Below are positions 9,014-17,966 of a stretch of DNA of 47,902 nt, piece after piece. The notes beneath the pieces are model-generated. The model saw only the letters and a program-made list of their open reading frames with translations, searched no databases and was not told where the DNA came from. The stretch comes from Rhodospirillaceae bacterium (GTDB lineage: Bacteria; Pseudomonadota; Alphaproteobacteria; UBA8366): positions 1 through 47,902 of the forward strand of contig PAZH01000069.1 of NCBI GenBank assembly GCA_002716125.1, written 5' to 3'. Both the position numbers and the translations under genes were made by a program. The first letter of the stretch is position 1, and the number at the start of each line of letters is the position of its first letter.

Positions 9014-9922
9014 CTACAATTCCTCACTTCCGGGAACGATGCCCGGTTCCAATCCGGCTACATAGTCGGTGATTTCTCCCGGTCGCGCGAACCAAACCAT
9101 ATCGCGCTTCGGGTGATTGGCGAAGTGTTCCAAAATCCGTTGGAGATGCTTAAAACGGAACGGCTGGCCAACGACAAACGTGTGAAGCGCGAGGCCCATG
9201 ACAAGCGGTTGTTTTTCAGCCTGCTCGATCATCACATCAAACTGATCCATTGCCATTTCAGCAAACTGCGACGCCGTGTGGCGGCGATTTAGATGGGCCG
9301 GTGAGTCGTTTATCTCCACGGGATAGGGCACTTGTAGGATCGGACCGGAACGTGTTCGCATCCAGAATGGTTGATCATCGCAAGGCCAGTTCATGATGTA
9401 CGTATAGCCATTTTCCTTGAGCAAATCGGCCGTCACGTCGCTTTCCGAGATCCAGGGACTCATCCAACCCCGTGGTTGTTTCCCCTCATGTTGTTCGATG
9501 ACCTGAGTGGCCTCGCGAATCAGTTCGGCTTCATCCGCTTCCGTAAAGTCCGCCTGACGTTCGGAGTTCGTGCGTCCGTGTCCGACGACTTCGTCGTCGC
9601 GCGCACGCACCCGATCCATGATCTGTGGCGCATAGTCGTAGACAGCGCTGTTCGTGAGGTGGCTTGCTGGCAGTTCTAGATCATCCAGAAGATCTAAAAT
9701 ACGCCAGATGCCAACACGGAGGCCGTAATCCCGCCAAGCATAATTCCGATGATCGGGCGGCGGCCCGGGTTCTGTCGGCGTGTGACCTATACCTTCACCG
9801 AACGCGAAGTGCTCGAGGTTCGTGGCAATATGGACAGCCAAGCGTTTGCCGCCAGGCCAAGAATAGTCCGGACGTTCGACTATCGCTGAATAATCGAATC
9901 GGCCATGATGGGGCAGTTTCAC
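9014..9922 (-). CDS. Polysaccharide deacetylase (NodB/PuuE-like) family protein
   Basis: NodB-homology hydrolase with the PuuE-like arrangement: WPGGKRLAVHIATNLEHF near the N-terminus, WRDYGLRVGIWRILDLLDD, then EVVGHGRTNSERQ and RGWMSPWISES, which in this clade replace the standard HxxxH metal motif. Enzymes of this group act on C-N bonds of small amides (allantoin-type) rather than on polymers. I chose GTG 9922, preceded by CAGGAG at good spacing, giving about 302 residues. The longer open frame to 10048 adds a cysteine-containing tail with no family resemblance. It is first in the minus-strand set with the dioxygenase (11-base gap) and the binding-protein-like gene. Substrate is not predictable. 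Confidence 0.8.
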   Translation of the reverse strand: MKLPHHGRFDYSAIVERPDYSWPGGKRLAVHIATNLEHFAFGEGIGHTPTEPGPPPDHRNYAWRDYGLRVGIWRILDLLDDLELPASHLTNSAVYDYAPQIMDRVRARDDEVVGHGRTNSERQADFTEADEAELIREATQVIEQHEGKQPRGWMSPWISESDVTADLLKENGYTYIMNWPCDDQPFWMRTRSGPILQVPYPVEINDSPAHLNRRHTASQFAEMAMDQFDVMIEQAEKQPLVMGLALHTFVVGQPFRFKHLQRILEHFANHPKRDMVWFARPGEITDYVAGLEPGIVPGSEEL

Positions 9923-10150
9923 GTTCGGCTCCTGCAGTCGTTTCGTGTTTGTCGCATAATAAAGATTAGGTGCCGGAGCCTTTGCGGCCAGGCAGTACGC
10001 GTTGACAGAAGCGATACACCGAATTCTTTGATGCTGAAATAAGTCCACGCATTAGGGCGTTACACACGCTCACAACCAATTTATATTAAATTTTAGCTAC
10101 GCGGATAGAATGCTGCGGACATATTCGAAATTATGCGCTAGGGTCGAGAC

Positions 10151-10582
10151 ATGCGCTTCCTACTCGTTTTGATTTTGCTGTCCTATTCAGGAACAGCACT
10201 TGCCGAATGCTACGATTGGAAACTCCGCCGAGGCGGTGGAAAGTGATATGTCGCCGACGCTAGTACGATAAATATTTCACTGCCGGGCGTGCCTAGAAAA
10301 TTATCGGATTTTACCGTCAAGGCGCGCGGTGTCGTGACGCCTCGAATAAAGAACGGTGAATGCCTCGACGAGAAGAAACGCGGCAAGAGGGCGCGGAACT
10401 TTACGGTAAAGATCGTATCGCGGGCTAAAAAGATTAAGTTCTGTAAGCCGCAGTGGGCCGGCAAGGGTCGCCAACTCGTTGCTAAAGTGCTGATTGACGA
10501 TTTTGATCTAGCGGAGGTTCTCGTTGAGAAAGGCTTCGGCCGCCCTTCTGAGGACGGTAAGAAAAGTTGGTGTATCCGCTAG
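10151..10582 (+). pseudogene. Staphylococcal-nuclease-like secreted protein broken by in-frame TGA
   Basis: ATG 10151 gives a clear signal peptide (MRFLLVLILLSYSGTALA, cleavage after A18) and CYDWKLRRGGGK, then a TGA at 10244-10246. The same frame continues for 112 codons with the rest of a thermonuclease-family protein (LPGVPRKL...VRGVVTP-like ...KVLIDDFDLAEVLVEKGFGRP) to a TAG at 10582. The TGA stands where I recall relatives having Trp, so a TGG-to-TGA change is likely. Independently, the calcium and catalytic motifs are degraded: DGDT reads DAST and the GVDTPE-type motif reads GVVTPR. So the nuclease activity was probably lost even without the stop. It is divergent from the deacetylase operon and convergent with the dipeptidase. 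Confidence 0.72.
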
Positions 10583-10590
10583 CTAGCCGC

Positions 10591-11571
10591 TTATTTGCCC
10601 CAAACGTCCTTTAGGACACGTAGCCAATTTCCGCCCATAACTTTTGCGATGCGGTCGGCCTTCCAGCCTGCTTTTTCCATTGCGGCGGTTAAATTGCCTG
10701 TGTTTCTGATTCGCTCGATGCCCGACAAACTAATGATCTCGCCAAACTCCGTGAGCTTACGGGCATATCCCTTATCCATCGTAATCCATTCGAAGAAGGG
10801 TTTGTCGTAGCCCTGCGTGAAGTCCGTGCCGTAGCCAACCGATTCTTCGCCGGCGACGTTGATAACGTAATCCATCGCAGCGACATAATCGTCTACCGTT
10901 GAATCTATCCCGCGCGCGAGGAAGGGTGGAAACATCGTAACACCCACGAATCCGCCCTTCTCAACAATCGTTCGAATCTGTGCGTCGCTCTTGTTTCTTG
11001 GATGCTCCTTCAAACCTGCGGGGGCAATATGCGAATAGCAGACAGGTTTTGTCGATGCGTGGATGACATCGTCGGACGTCTGGGCGCCGACGTGCGATAG
11101 ATCGCACATGATACCGACACGATTCATTTCGGCGACGATTTCCCGTCCGAAATCCGACAGACCGCTATCCGTTGTTTCATAGCAACCGGAACCAATTAGA
11201 TTCTGCGTGTTGTACGCCATTTGGACGATGCCGACGCCAAGCTCTTTAAAAAGGCGGACATATCCAATCTGATCCTCAAATGCGGAAACATTTTGGAAAC
11301 CCAGAACGATTGCCGTTTTGCCGTCCTGCTTCGCCTGTCGAATATCGGCGGTGGAATAGGCCTGGCAAAGCAGATCGCCGTTTTCTTCGATCCAGGCTTT
11401 CCAATCGGAAATATTGCGCATGGTCTCAGCAAAGTTCTCCCAAACGCAGCACGTACAATTGGCGCCGGTTAGGCCACCCTCACGCATGTCCTCGAAGATT
11501 TCGCGACTCCAATTCGAGACGATAAGGCCGTCGAAAACGATCAGGTCAGTATGTATCCCGGCTCCGCTCAT
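10591..11571 (-). CDS. Membrane dipeptidase (peptidase family M19)
   Basis: A 326-residue renal-dipeptidase-like enzyme. Family landmarks are DGLIVSNW near residue 15, AIVLGFQNVSAFED, MAYNTQNLIGSGCYE, the zinc-site segment GIMCDLSHVG, PVCYSHIAPAGL with its conserved His, GVGYGTDF-type YGTDFTQG and the C-terminal KVMGGNWLRVL. These zinc enzymes hydrolyse dipeptides, some with D-residues, and some relatives act on modified amino acids. No signal peptide is present, so a cytoplasmic protein is likely. It is monocistronic, with tail-to-tail spacing of 8 bases to the broken nuclease gene. The specific substrate is open; position between two small-molecule catabolic sets suggests a salvage role (inference). 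Confidence 0.85.
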   Translation of the reverse strand: MSGAGIHTDLIVFDGLIVSNWSREIFEDMREGGLTGANCTCCVWENFAETMRNISDWKAWIEENGDLLCQAYSTADIRQAKQDGKTAIVLGFQNVSAFEDQIGYVRLFKELGVGIVQMAYNTQNLIGSGCYETTDSGLSDFGREIVAEMNRVGIMCDLSHVGAQTSDDVIHASTKPVCYSHIAPAGLKEHPRNKSDAQIRTIVEKGGFVGVTMFPPFLARGIDSTVDDYVAAMDYVINVAGEESVGYGTDFTQGYDKPFFEWITMDKGYARKLTEFGEIISLSGIERIRNTGNLTAAMEKAGWKADRIAKVMGGNWLRVLKDVWGK

Positions 11572-11637
11572 TTCCTAAACTCCGCTTAAGGGTGCTATGA
11601 ACTTTATGCGTAAAGTTTAGAAAGTCAGTTTTGAGGC

Positions 11638-12264
11638 ATGTTGTCACGCATACAAATTGGCGCGGTTGTCTGCATCGCGATGATCGTTTCAGTCCCAGCC
11701 GCTCGGGTCGGCGGTCAGACCGTACGTGTCATTGAAGAGCCGGTTGTCTCTCAACCGCCGCCTTTTTCCTCGGGCGGTAAAACCGTCATTGTCCCGAGAA
11801 CCCGCATCATAATTGACGACGGTAAATCGCAGAGCCGACACCGTCTTGTGGGTAAGGTTGAAGTGAAAGGAAGAGCATCCGTTATCGACGGCGATACCTT
11901 GCGGATATAAGGAAGAATAATCCACCTATATGGGATTGATGCGTTTGAAGCAGAGCAGACCTGTCGCCTTGAAGGTATTAAGTACCCGTGTGGCGTTATG
12001 GCGACCGCGCATTTGGTCGAGTTGACGCTAGGTCGGAACCTCGTCTGTGAAGGTGTCAAAAAGAATCGGTTAGGTGAACTGAGTGCGGAGTGCCGAACCG
12101 GTAAACAAAGCTTTAATTCATCGATGGTGTCCGCTGGCTGGGCGCTGGCCGATATTAAGGAAACCGAACGTTACGGTTCCGCCGAAAAACGTGCTACAAC
12201 GCTCGAAGTTGGCATATGGCGCGGTGAATTCGTAAGGCCGTGGATTTGGCGGATTAAGCACTGA
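11638..12264 (+). pseudogene. Second Staphylococcal-nuclease-like protein broken by in-frame TAA
   Basis: ATG 11638 encodes a signal-peptide-like N-terminus, a spacer, and then SVIDGDTLRI directly followed by TAA at 11908-11910. The same frame resumes GRIIHLYGIDAFEAEQTC and runs to TGA 12262-12264, covering the rest of an SNase domain (KNRLGELSAEC, MVSAGWALAD). Here the catalytic motifs survive (DGDT; GIDA-F-E, where most relatives have Pro for Phe; Arg in NRLGE), so the single stop is the main lesion and looks recent. Reading through would give a 208-residue secreted nuclease. The PilZ gene follows 19 bases after the end in the same direction, suggesting one transcript. Reinitiation at ATG 11998 would yield only a fragment lacking the active site. 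Confidence 0.75.
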
Positions 12265-12283
12265 CGGTGAAGAGGCAAGTAGG

Positions 12284-12595
12284 ATGGCGAACGATGACAA
12301 TAGACGACAACACGAGCGCATCCCGGTCTCGAAGTCGGTTGAGACGAAGACGGAGGCCGGAAGCCAGAATGGCGAAATCACCGATATTTCCGTGGGCGGC
12401 GCGGCGATCATAAGTCAAGGACCACTGCAAATCGGCCTAGGGGAGCCTGTGGAATTGCGGGTTGAGAACTATAGGAACGTTCCCGGCCATGTCGTGCGCG
12501 CGCATGGTGGCAGTGATTTCGCGATTGCGTTCGATTTGGATGAAGATGACGCTCGGCAGATCGTCGACGACATTACAGAGAATGACGGGAACTAG
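12284..12595 (+). CDS. Single-domain PilZ protein, c-di-GMP binding
   Basis: A 103-residue stand-alone PilZ domain. Both c-di-GMP contact motifs are present: RRQHER (the RxxxR arm, Arg8 and Arg12) and DISVGGA (D/NxSxxG, from Asp34), followed by the beta-barrel (VELRVENYRNVPGHVVRAHGGSDFAIAFD). It should bind c-di-GMP in the cytoplasm and pass the signal to a partner protein, commonly for surface polysaccharide or motility control. It lies 19 bases after the broken nuclease gene, with a GAAGAGG-type ribosome site, and its 3' end overlaps the convergent molybdenum-hydroxylase large-subunit gene by 4 bases. The partner is unknown; the polysaccharide block further right is one candidate (inference). 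Confidence 0.88.
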   Translation: MANDDNRRQHERIPVSKSVETKTEAGSQNGEITDISVGGAAIISQGPLQIGLGEPVELRVENYRNVPGHVVRAHGGSDFAIAFDLDEDDARQIVDDITENDGN

Positions 12596-14925
12596 CTCGC
12601 CGCTTCTTCAATTGCGGAAACAATCTGGTGCGGCCGAATTGGTGCGTCCCTAAAACGTACGCCGAAGGGTGAGAGCGCATCGTCGATCGCAGCGGCAATA
12701 ACGGCGGCTGCGGGTAGAGTGCCGCCTTCACCGGCGCCTTTTACGCCGAGTGGGTTGTTAGGGGTCGGCGTTTCCAAGTGTAAAATTTCCACATTCGGTA
12801 CCAACTCTGCCGTTGGTAATAGGTATTCGGCAAATGTCGTGGTCAGCGGGTTGGCGTCTTCGTCGTAATGGAGATGCTCCAACAAAGCATTGCCGATACC
12901 GTGTGCAACGCCGCCTTGGACTTGGCCATCGACGATGAGCGGATTGATGAGGTTCCCGCAGTCGTGAGCGACAACATAGCGGAGAATTTCGACCGATCCG
13001 GTCTCAATATCGACCGCAACTTCCGCGACGTGGCTCCCGTTTGCGTAGGCTGCCTGGCTCGGTTGGAAGTAATGCGTTGCTTCCAGCCCGGCTTCGATTC
13101 CGTCGGGCAATTTAAAGCCTGGCACGCCGTTCATCATCTTGGCGAGGTCGGAAAACGTAACGCTATCGCCTTGTTCGCCCGTTATCCGGATTTCACCTTC
13201 TTCCATCTCAAGATCGTCTTCGCCCACTTGCAGTACGGCCGCCGCGAGCTTCATGAGCTTGCCGTGTACTGTTTGAGTGGCAAGACGAACCGACGAGCCG
13301 GCATTGACGGCGATCCGACTCGCGAATGTTCCAACACCGAGTGATACGGCGTTTGTGTCGCCGGTAAGGACATCGATTTTGTCGATAGAGATATTGAGCT
13401 CTTCGGCACAAAGCTGTGCCAGGGTGGTGTGATGTGCCTGACCTTGCGGTGCTGCCCCGGTCTTGAGCGCAACTCGTCCGGAGGGCATGACTTTGATTGT
13501 CGCACCTTCGAACGGCCCGAGCCCCGTGCCTTCGACGGCATTTGCAATGCCAATTCCAATATAGCGTCCTTGCGCTCGGGCCGTTGCTTGGCGTTCCGCA
13601 AATCCAGCGTAGTCGCAACAGTCCAGCGCCATCGCTTGGCATTTAGGGTAATCGCCGCTGTCGTACACGACGGGCGCGCCGTCGCGAAAGATCAATCCCA
13701 TTTTGTATGGCATTAAATCTGGCGGGATAAGGTTCCGGCGCCGAAGTTCGGCTTTGTCGATGCCTAATGTCTCCGCGACGAGGTCGAGCGTTCGTTCCAT
13801 GGCGAAAACAGCCTGAGGCCGGCCGGCACCACGAAGCGGTGTCGTCGGTGGTTTATTCGTGAAAATTACCGAAGTGTCGAACTTAAAGGCAGGGACAACA
13901 TAGGGGCCTGCAATCGTCGTGGTCGAGATATATGGCGTGATGATTCCCCAGGGAACGTAGGCGCCCGCATCGTGGGCGAGACGTCCGCGGAGGCCCAAGA
14001 TCTTTCCATCGTCGTCGACAGCGATGGATACATCCCAGATCTGGTCTCGCTCCTGCGTCGTAGTCAGAAAATGCTCGCGACGGTCCTCAATCCATTTAAC
14101 TGGTCGGCCAAGTTCGCGGGCCAAGGCGGGTAGCACGACATCTTCGGGATAGGACATCCCTTTCGGGCCAAATCCGCCACCGACGTCTTTTGGCGCAATG
14201 ACACGGACGGCGCTTTCTTCGACGTCGAACATATCGACGAGCGCCCGCCGGATGATGAACGGAGATTGTGTTGCCGACCAAACCGTAAAATGGTTCGAAA
14301 TCGGGTCGTGTGCGGCGACAATACCGCGACCTTCCATGGGGTTCGCGGTGCCGCGATGCTGAAAATATCGATCTTGAATAACATGCGGAGCATCGCGGAA
14401 CGCCGCATCTACATCACCAAAATCAAGTGTGAATTGGGCGGCGATGTTGTCTTCAAGTTTACTATGCGCGGTTCCAGCACCGGGCTTGGTCGCGGATTCG
14501 CAGTTCGCCGCAACCGGCAGGGTCTCGTAATCGACCTGGATACGCTCACACGCATCTTCGGCGAGATGACGGCTATCAGCGACAACAACGGCGACGGGTT
14601 CGCCGACAAAGCAAACCTCTTCGGACGCCAGTGGCTCTTGGGTAAACGGATGACGGATGGCCGGGTTCGGGACCTGAAGCAGTAATCGTCGGCCATGCAT
14701 GTTTGCCGGAAGCTCTTTTGCTGTCCACACCGCATGGACACCGGGCATTGAGACTGCTTCGCTCACATCAATCGCGGTTATACGCGCATGTGCGAATGGG
14801 CTTCGCAAAAATGCGGCGTGCACCATGTTGGGTAAATGCAGGTCGTCGACAAACTGGCCGCGGCCGCTGAGAAGATCTGGATCTTCGAGACGCTTTACAC
14901 GTTGTCCGACGAGATGCGTCGACAT
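12592..14925 (-). CDS. Molybdenum hydroxylase large subunit (xanthine dehydrogenase/CoxL-like)
   Basis: A 777-residue molybdopterin-binding subunit: VGQRVKRLEDPDLLSGRGQFVDD at the start, GGGFGPKGMSYPEDV near residue 245, and KGAGEGGTLPAAAVIAA near the C-terminus carrying the catalytic Glu. The active-site loop that reads AYxCSFR in true CO dehydrogenase reads PLRGAGRPQ here, close to the AYRGAGR of the so-called form II group, so CO oxidation is unlikely and an unknown aldehyde, aromatic or N-heterocycle is the expected substrate. It is last in an M-S-L operon (small-subunit stop to this start is 4 bases). Together the three subunits form the usual (LMS)2 enzyme with MCD cofactor, two 2Fe-2S clusters and FAD. 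Maturation genes are not in the window. Confidence 0.9.
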   Translation of the reverse strand: MSTHLVGQRVKRLEDPDLLSGRGQFVDDLHLPNMVHAAFLRSPFAHARITAIDVSEAVSMPGVHAVWTAKELPANMHGRRLLLQVPNPAIRHPFTQEPLASEEVCFVGEPVAVVVADSRHLAEDACERIQVDYETLPVAANCESATKPGAGTAHSKLEDNIAAQFTLDFGDVDAAFRDAPHVIQDRYFQHRGTANPMEGRGIVAAHDPISNHFTVWSATQSPFIIRRALVDMFDVEESAVRVIAPKDVGGGFGPKGMSYPEDVVLPALARELGRPVKWIEDRREHFLTTTQERDQIWDVSIAVDDDGKILGLRGRLAHDAGAYVPWGIITPYISTTTIAGPYVVPAFKFDTSVIFTNKPPTTPLRGAGRPQAVFAMERTLDLVAETLGIDKAELRRRNLIPPDLMPYKMGLIFRDGAPVVYDSGDYPKCQAMALDCCDYAGFAERQATARAQGRYIGIGIANAVEGTGLGPFEGATIKVMPSGRVALKTGAAPQGQAHHTTLAQLCAEELNISIDKIDVLTGDTNAVSLGVGTFASRIAVNAGSSVRLATQTVHGKLMKLAAAVLQVGEDDLEMEEGEIRITGEQGDSVTFSDLAKMMNGVPGFKLPDGIEAGLEATHYFQPSQAAYANGSHVAEVAVDIETGSVEILRYVVAHDCGNLINPLIVDGQVQGGVAHGIGNALLEHLHYDEDANPLTTTFAEYLLPTAELVPNVEILHLETPTPNNPLGVKGAGEGGTLPAAAVIAAAIDDALSPFGVRFRDAPIRPHQIVSAIEEAAS

Positions 14926-14929
14926 CGGC

Positions 14930-15424
14930 TTATCCGGCGCTGGAGTTTAATTTCTTTGCCGCATCCATCGCGGCATCGACGATACCTTGGTAGCCCGTGC
15001 AACGGCAGATATTCCCCGAAAGGGCTTCTCGGACTTCGGCTTCGCTCGGATCAGGCGTATCGCGCAGGAACTCTGTTAAGGTCATCAGAATGCCTGGTGT
15101 GCAAAATCCGCATTGCAGTCCGTGATGCTCCCAAAACGCTTCTTGGAGTGTATTAAGTTCCGTATCTGACGGGGCTAATCCTTCGACTGTGTCGACCGAC
15201 TTTCCGTTTGCCTGGACAGCCAATGTCAAACATCCGCGGGCGGATTTGCCATCGATTAAGATCGTACATGCACCGCATACACCATGCTCGCAGCCAAGAT
15301 GCGTCCCTGTTAGGCCAAGCTTATGACGAAGAAAGTCCGCGAGTGACCATCGTGACTCGACCGTTTCCGTATAGGTCGTGCCATTGACGGTTAGCGTCAC
15401 CTTGTGGAGATCTGGGTCAAGCAT
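14930..15424 (-). CDS. Molybdenum hydroxylase 2Fe-2S small subunit (CoxS-like)
   Basis: A 164-residue electron-transfer subunit with both cluster-binding motifs: plant-ferredoxin type CEHGVCGACTILIDG near residue 45 and the helical-domain CGFCTPGILMT ... CRCTGYQGIVDA near residues 100-145. Length and motif order are normal for the family. It passes electrons from the molybdenum centre in the large subunit to FAD in the medium subunit. Its ATG overlaps the end of the medium-subunit gene by 8 bases and it ends 4 bases before the large-subunit start, so the three are surely co-expressed and probably translationally coupled. Confidence 0.92.
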   Translation of the reverse strand: MLDPDLHKVTLTVNGTTYTETVESRWSLADFLRHKLGLTGTHLGCEHGVCGACTILIDGKSARGCLTLAVQANGKSVDTVEGLAPSDTELNTLQEAFWEHHGLQCGFCTPGILMTLTEFLRDTPDPSEAEVREALSGNICRCTGYQGIVDAAMDAAKKLNSSAG

Positions 15425-16292
15425 GTTGCCCTCCGGAAGCCCTCTCTGCAGCCGATTTCAGAGATCTACGTAACAGGACGTCGGCGAGTTGTTTCCGATA
15501 ACTCTCTGGAATCATCGCGTCTTCCAGCATGTCACGTTGACGTGCCATTTTGCCTGCAGCTGTAAAGAGTTCGTCCGACGGTTTCTCTCCGAGAAGAGAG
15601 GATTCTATGTCTGGAAGTCGGATCGGCTGATAGTCGATCCCAACCAAGACACAAGCCGCCCGTTCGATGCTGCCATTCGTATCGAGCGACATGAGCGTGC
15701 CGACGCCGACAATCGCAAAATCACCGTGGCGCTGCGCAAACTCCCGGAAATCGTAACCGTGCTTATCCGGCCAAATATCGAATGATATCTCAGAGACGAT
15801 TTCATCCGGCTCCGTGCACGGCGTCATATAGCCAAATGCGAACTCCGACATTAGGACGTCTCGGCTCGAGCCACTCTTTGAAATCGTTATCGTGGCGTCA
15901 TGAAGAGCCGCGAGACCGGGCAATTCGGCCGCTGGGTCGAGATGCGATAGGCTACCGCCGATCGTGCCGCGATTGCGCGTCTGAATATGGCCAACCTGCA
16001 TGAGAGCTTCTTGGAATATCGGCGCTCTTAATTTGAGCTCATTAGACGAGAGAATATCGCATTGCCGGGTCATCGCCTTAATCGATGCGCGCGAACCGTT
16101 GGTGTCTATTCCTGCAAGTTCGGTAACATCGTTCAAATCGATGAGGTGGTCGACCATCACATAGCGCATGTTCATCATCGGCATCAGAGATTGGCCGCCG
16201 GCCAACAGGCGGGCGTTCTCCAATTCGCCTGCTAGCGATGTTGCTTCGGCAAGGTTCGTGGCGCGGTGATATTTGAACGGTGCGGGTTTCAT
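15417..16292 (-). CDS. Molybdenum hydroxylase FAD-binding medium subunit (CoxM-like)
   Basis: A 291-residue FAD subunit of the CoxM/CutM type. The flavin-binding segments LLAGGQSLMPMMNMR (residue about 32) and RNRGTIGGSLSHLDPAAELP (about 108) are both intact, followed by the CO-dehydrogenase flavoprotein C-terminal domain. It is first of the M-S-L operon and overlaps the small-subunit gene by 8 bases. The 91 bases between it and purH, which is transcribed in the same direction upstream, leave room for an independent promoter, but I see no strong consensus there. Substrate class is discussed under the large subunit. Confidence 0.9.
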   Translation of the reverse strand: MKPAPFKYHRATNLAEATSLAGELENARLLAGGQSLMPMMNMRYVMVDHLIDLNDVTELAGIDTNGSRASIKAMTRQCDILSSNELKLRAPIFQEALMQVGHIQTRNRGTIGGSLSHLDPAAELPGLAALHDATITISKSGSSRDVLMSEFAFGYMTPCTEPDEIVSEISFDIWPDKHGYDFREFAQRHGDFAIVGVGTLMSLDTNGSIERAACVLVGIDYQPIRLPDIESSLLGEKPSDELFTAAGKMARQRDMLEDAMIPESYRKQLADVLLRRSLKSAAERASGGQHA

Positions 16293-16383
16293 CGGAGTCG
16301 ATGTCTAGTTCGAACAAAGTCTATGTTTGAGACAACATAGTACGGTTCCAATGTTTAAACAGAAGCACCCGAGCCAATGTCTT

Positions 16384-17937
16384 CTAATGCCGGAAATGGC
16401 GGACTCCCGTAAAGACCATCGCTATCCCCGCGTCATCTGCAGCCGCGATGACTTCATCGTCCCGAATCGAGCCGCCCGGCTGTATAACGGCCGTTCCACC
16501 TGCCTCGATGGCAGCCAGTAAGCCGTCTGCGAAAGGGAAAAAAGCATCTGACGCGACAACGCATGGCGTTGTTCCAGCATGTTCCGCACCTTTGCAGGCC
16601 GCGATATGAGCGGCATCGACACGGCTCATTTGGCCAGCGCCGATACCGACGGTGGCCCGATCTCGGGCATAGACGATGGTGTTGGATTTCACATGCTTGC
16701 CGACGGTAAAGGCAAACAATAGGTCAGCGATTTCGGCCTCCGTTGGGGCGCGTTTGGTTACGACCTTTAGGTCGGCGGCCGTTGTGCGCGCATTGTCGCG
16801 TCCTTGCACGAGAAACCCGCCGGCGACCTGTTTGATCATCTGTCCCGCTTCGACGGGGTCCGGCATGACACCCGTTAGTAGTAATCGGAGGTTCTTTTTT
16901 GCCGACAGGAGTTCAATCGCCTCGTCACTCGCTTCGGGCGCGACAATGACCTCCACGAAGAGCTTGTCCAATGCCTGGACCGTTGACGCTTCCAATGTCC
17001 GGTTCAGCGCGATGATGCCGCCGAATGCGCTCACGGGGTCGCAGGCGAGGGCGTTGCGAAATGCCCCCTCTTGCGTATCAGCGACAGCGACACCGCATGG
17101 GTTCGCGTGTTTGATGATGGCGCATGCCGGCTCATCAAACTCCGCAACCAATTCGAAAGCGGCATCGGTGTCATTCAGGTTGTTGTAGCTGAGACCTTTG
17201 CCTTGGACCTGATCCGAAGTCGACACGCCGGGACGGAATTCCGATGACGAATAGAACGCCGCCGTTTGATGGGGATTCTCACCGTAACGTAATTTCTGTT
17301 GGAGACGCCCACCAAGCGCGAAGAACTCCAAGTATGGTTCGTCGACTTGTCCGCTGAACCATGTCGCAATCGCGGCATCGTAAGCCGCCGTTCTCGCATA
17401 AGCGGTGGCGGCGAGGTTCTTCCGCAGTTCTTCGGTCGTGCCGCCCGCATGCGCTTCCATATCCACCATAACACTTTGATACTGCTGCGGATCGATGACG
17501 ATCGTCGTGAAGTTATGGTTTTTAGCAGCGGCTCGTATAAGTGCCGGGCCGCCAATATCGATATTTTCGACGCATGTCGCAAAATCGGCACCGCTGCGGA
17601 CTGTTTCTTCGAAGGCGTATAGATTCACAACGATTAAATCGATCGGTGCGATATCGTTTTCCGCCATTTCAGATTGGTCGTCATCGCGGTCGCGCCGCGC
17701 CAAAATTCCGCCATGAATTTTGGGATGCAAAGTCTTTACACGCCCGCCGAGTATTTCCGGTGAACCCGTGAATTCCGAGACTTCGACGACTGGAATACCG
17801 GCATCGCTGATCGTTTTTGCCGTGCCACCTGTCGACAGCAGTTCGACACCGTTGTCGTGTAGGAATTTTGCGAACTCTGCCAGTCCGGTTTTGTCCGTCA
17901 CAGAAAGAAGTGCGCGGTTAATTTTCGTATCTGCCAT
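16384..17937 (-). CDS. purH: Bifunctional AICAR transformylase / IMP cyclohydrolase
   Basis: A 517-residue PurH catalysing the last two steps of IMP synthesis: formyl transfer to AICAR, then ring closure. The N-terminal MGS-like cyclohydrolase domain shows [22 protein letters not shown] and [18 protein letters not shown]. The transformylase domain shows [25 protein letters not shown] and the C-terminal [11 protein letters not shown]. Length is typical. It is last in a co-directional run behind the CapD-type gene (29-base gap), so it may depend in part on the polysaccharide promoter. In related genomes as I recall them purH follows rpe and a heparinase-like gene directly; here about 6.5 kb of polysaccharide genes lie between. 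Confidence 0.96.
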   Translation of the reverse strand: MADTKINRALLSVTDKTGLAEFAKFLHDNGVELLSTGGTAKTISDAGIPVVEVSEFTGSPEILGGRVKTLHPKIHGGILARRDRDDDQSEMAENDIAPIDLIVVNLYAFEETVRSGADFATCVENIDIGGPALIRAAAKNHNFTTIVIDPQQYQSVMVDMEAHAGGTTEELRKNLAATAYARTAAYDAAIATWFSGQVDEPYLEFFALGGRLQQKLRYGENPHQTAAFYSSSEFRPGVSTSDQVQGKGLSYNNLNDTDAAFELVAEFDEPACAIIKHANPCGVAVADTQEGAFRNALACDPVSAFGGIIALNRTLEASTVQALDKLFVEVIVAPEASDEAIELLSAKKNLRLLLTGVMPDPVEAGQMIKQVAGGFLVQGRDNARTTAADLKVVTKRAPTEAEIADLLFAFTVGKHVKSNTIVYARDRATVGIGAGQMSRVDAAHIAACKGAEHAGTTPCVVASDAFFPFADGLLAAIEAGGTAVIQPGGSIRDDEVIAAADDAGIAMVFTGVRHFRH

Positions 17938-17966
17938 TTTTCTCTATCCGGGCATTGGGTTTGAAG

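Noticed and set aside
12868..13344. Plus-strand 158-codon open frame inside the large molybdenum-hydroxylase gene
   Set aside because: Antisense shadow of a clear 777-residue enzyme; no ribosome site or family resemblance.
12592..14925. Annotation as carbon monoxide dehydrogenase
   Set aside because: The CO-specific AYxCSFR loop is absent; only general molybdenum hydroxylase identity is supported.
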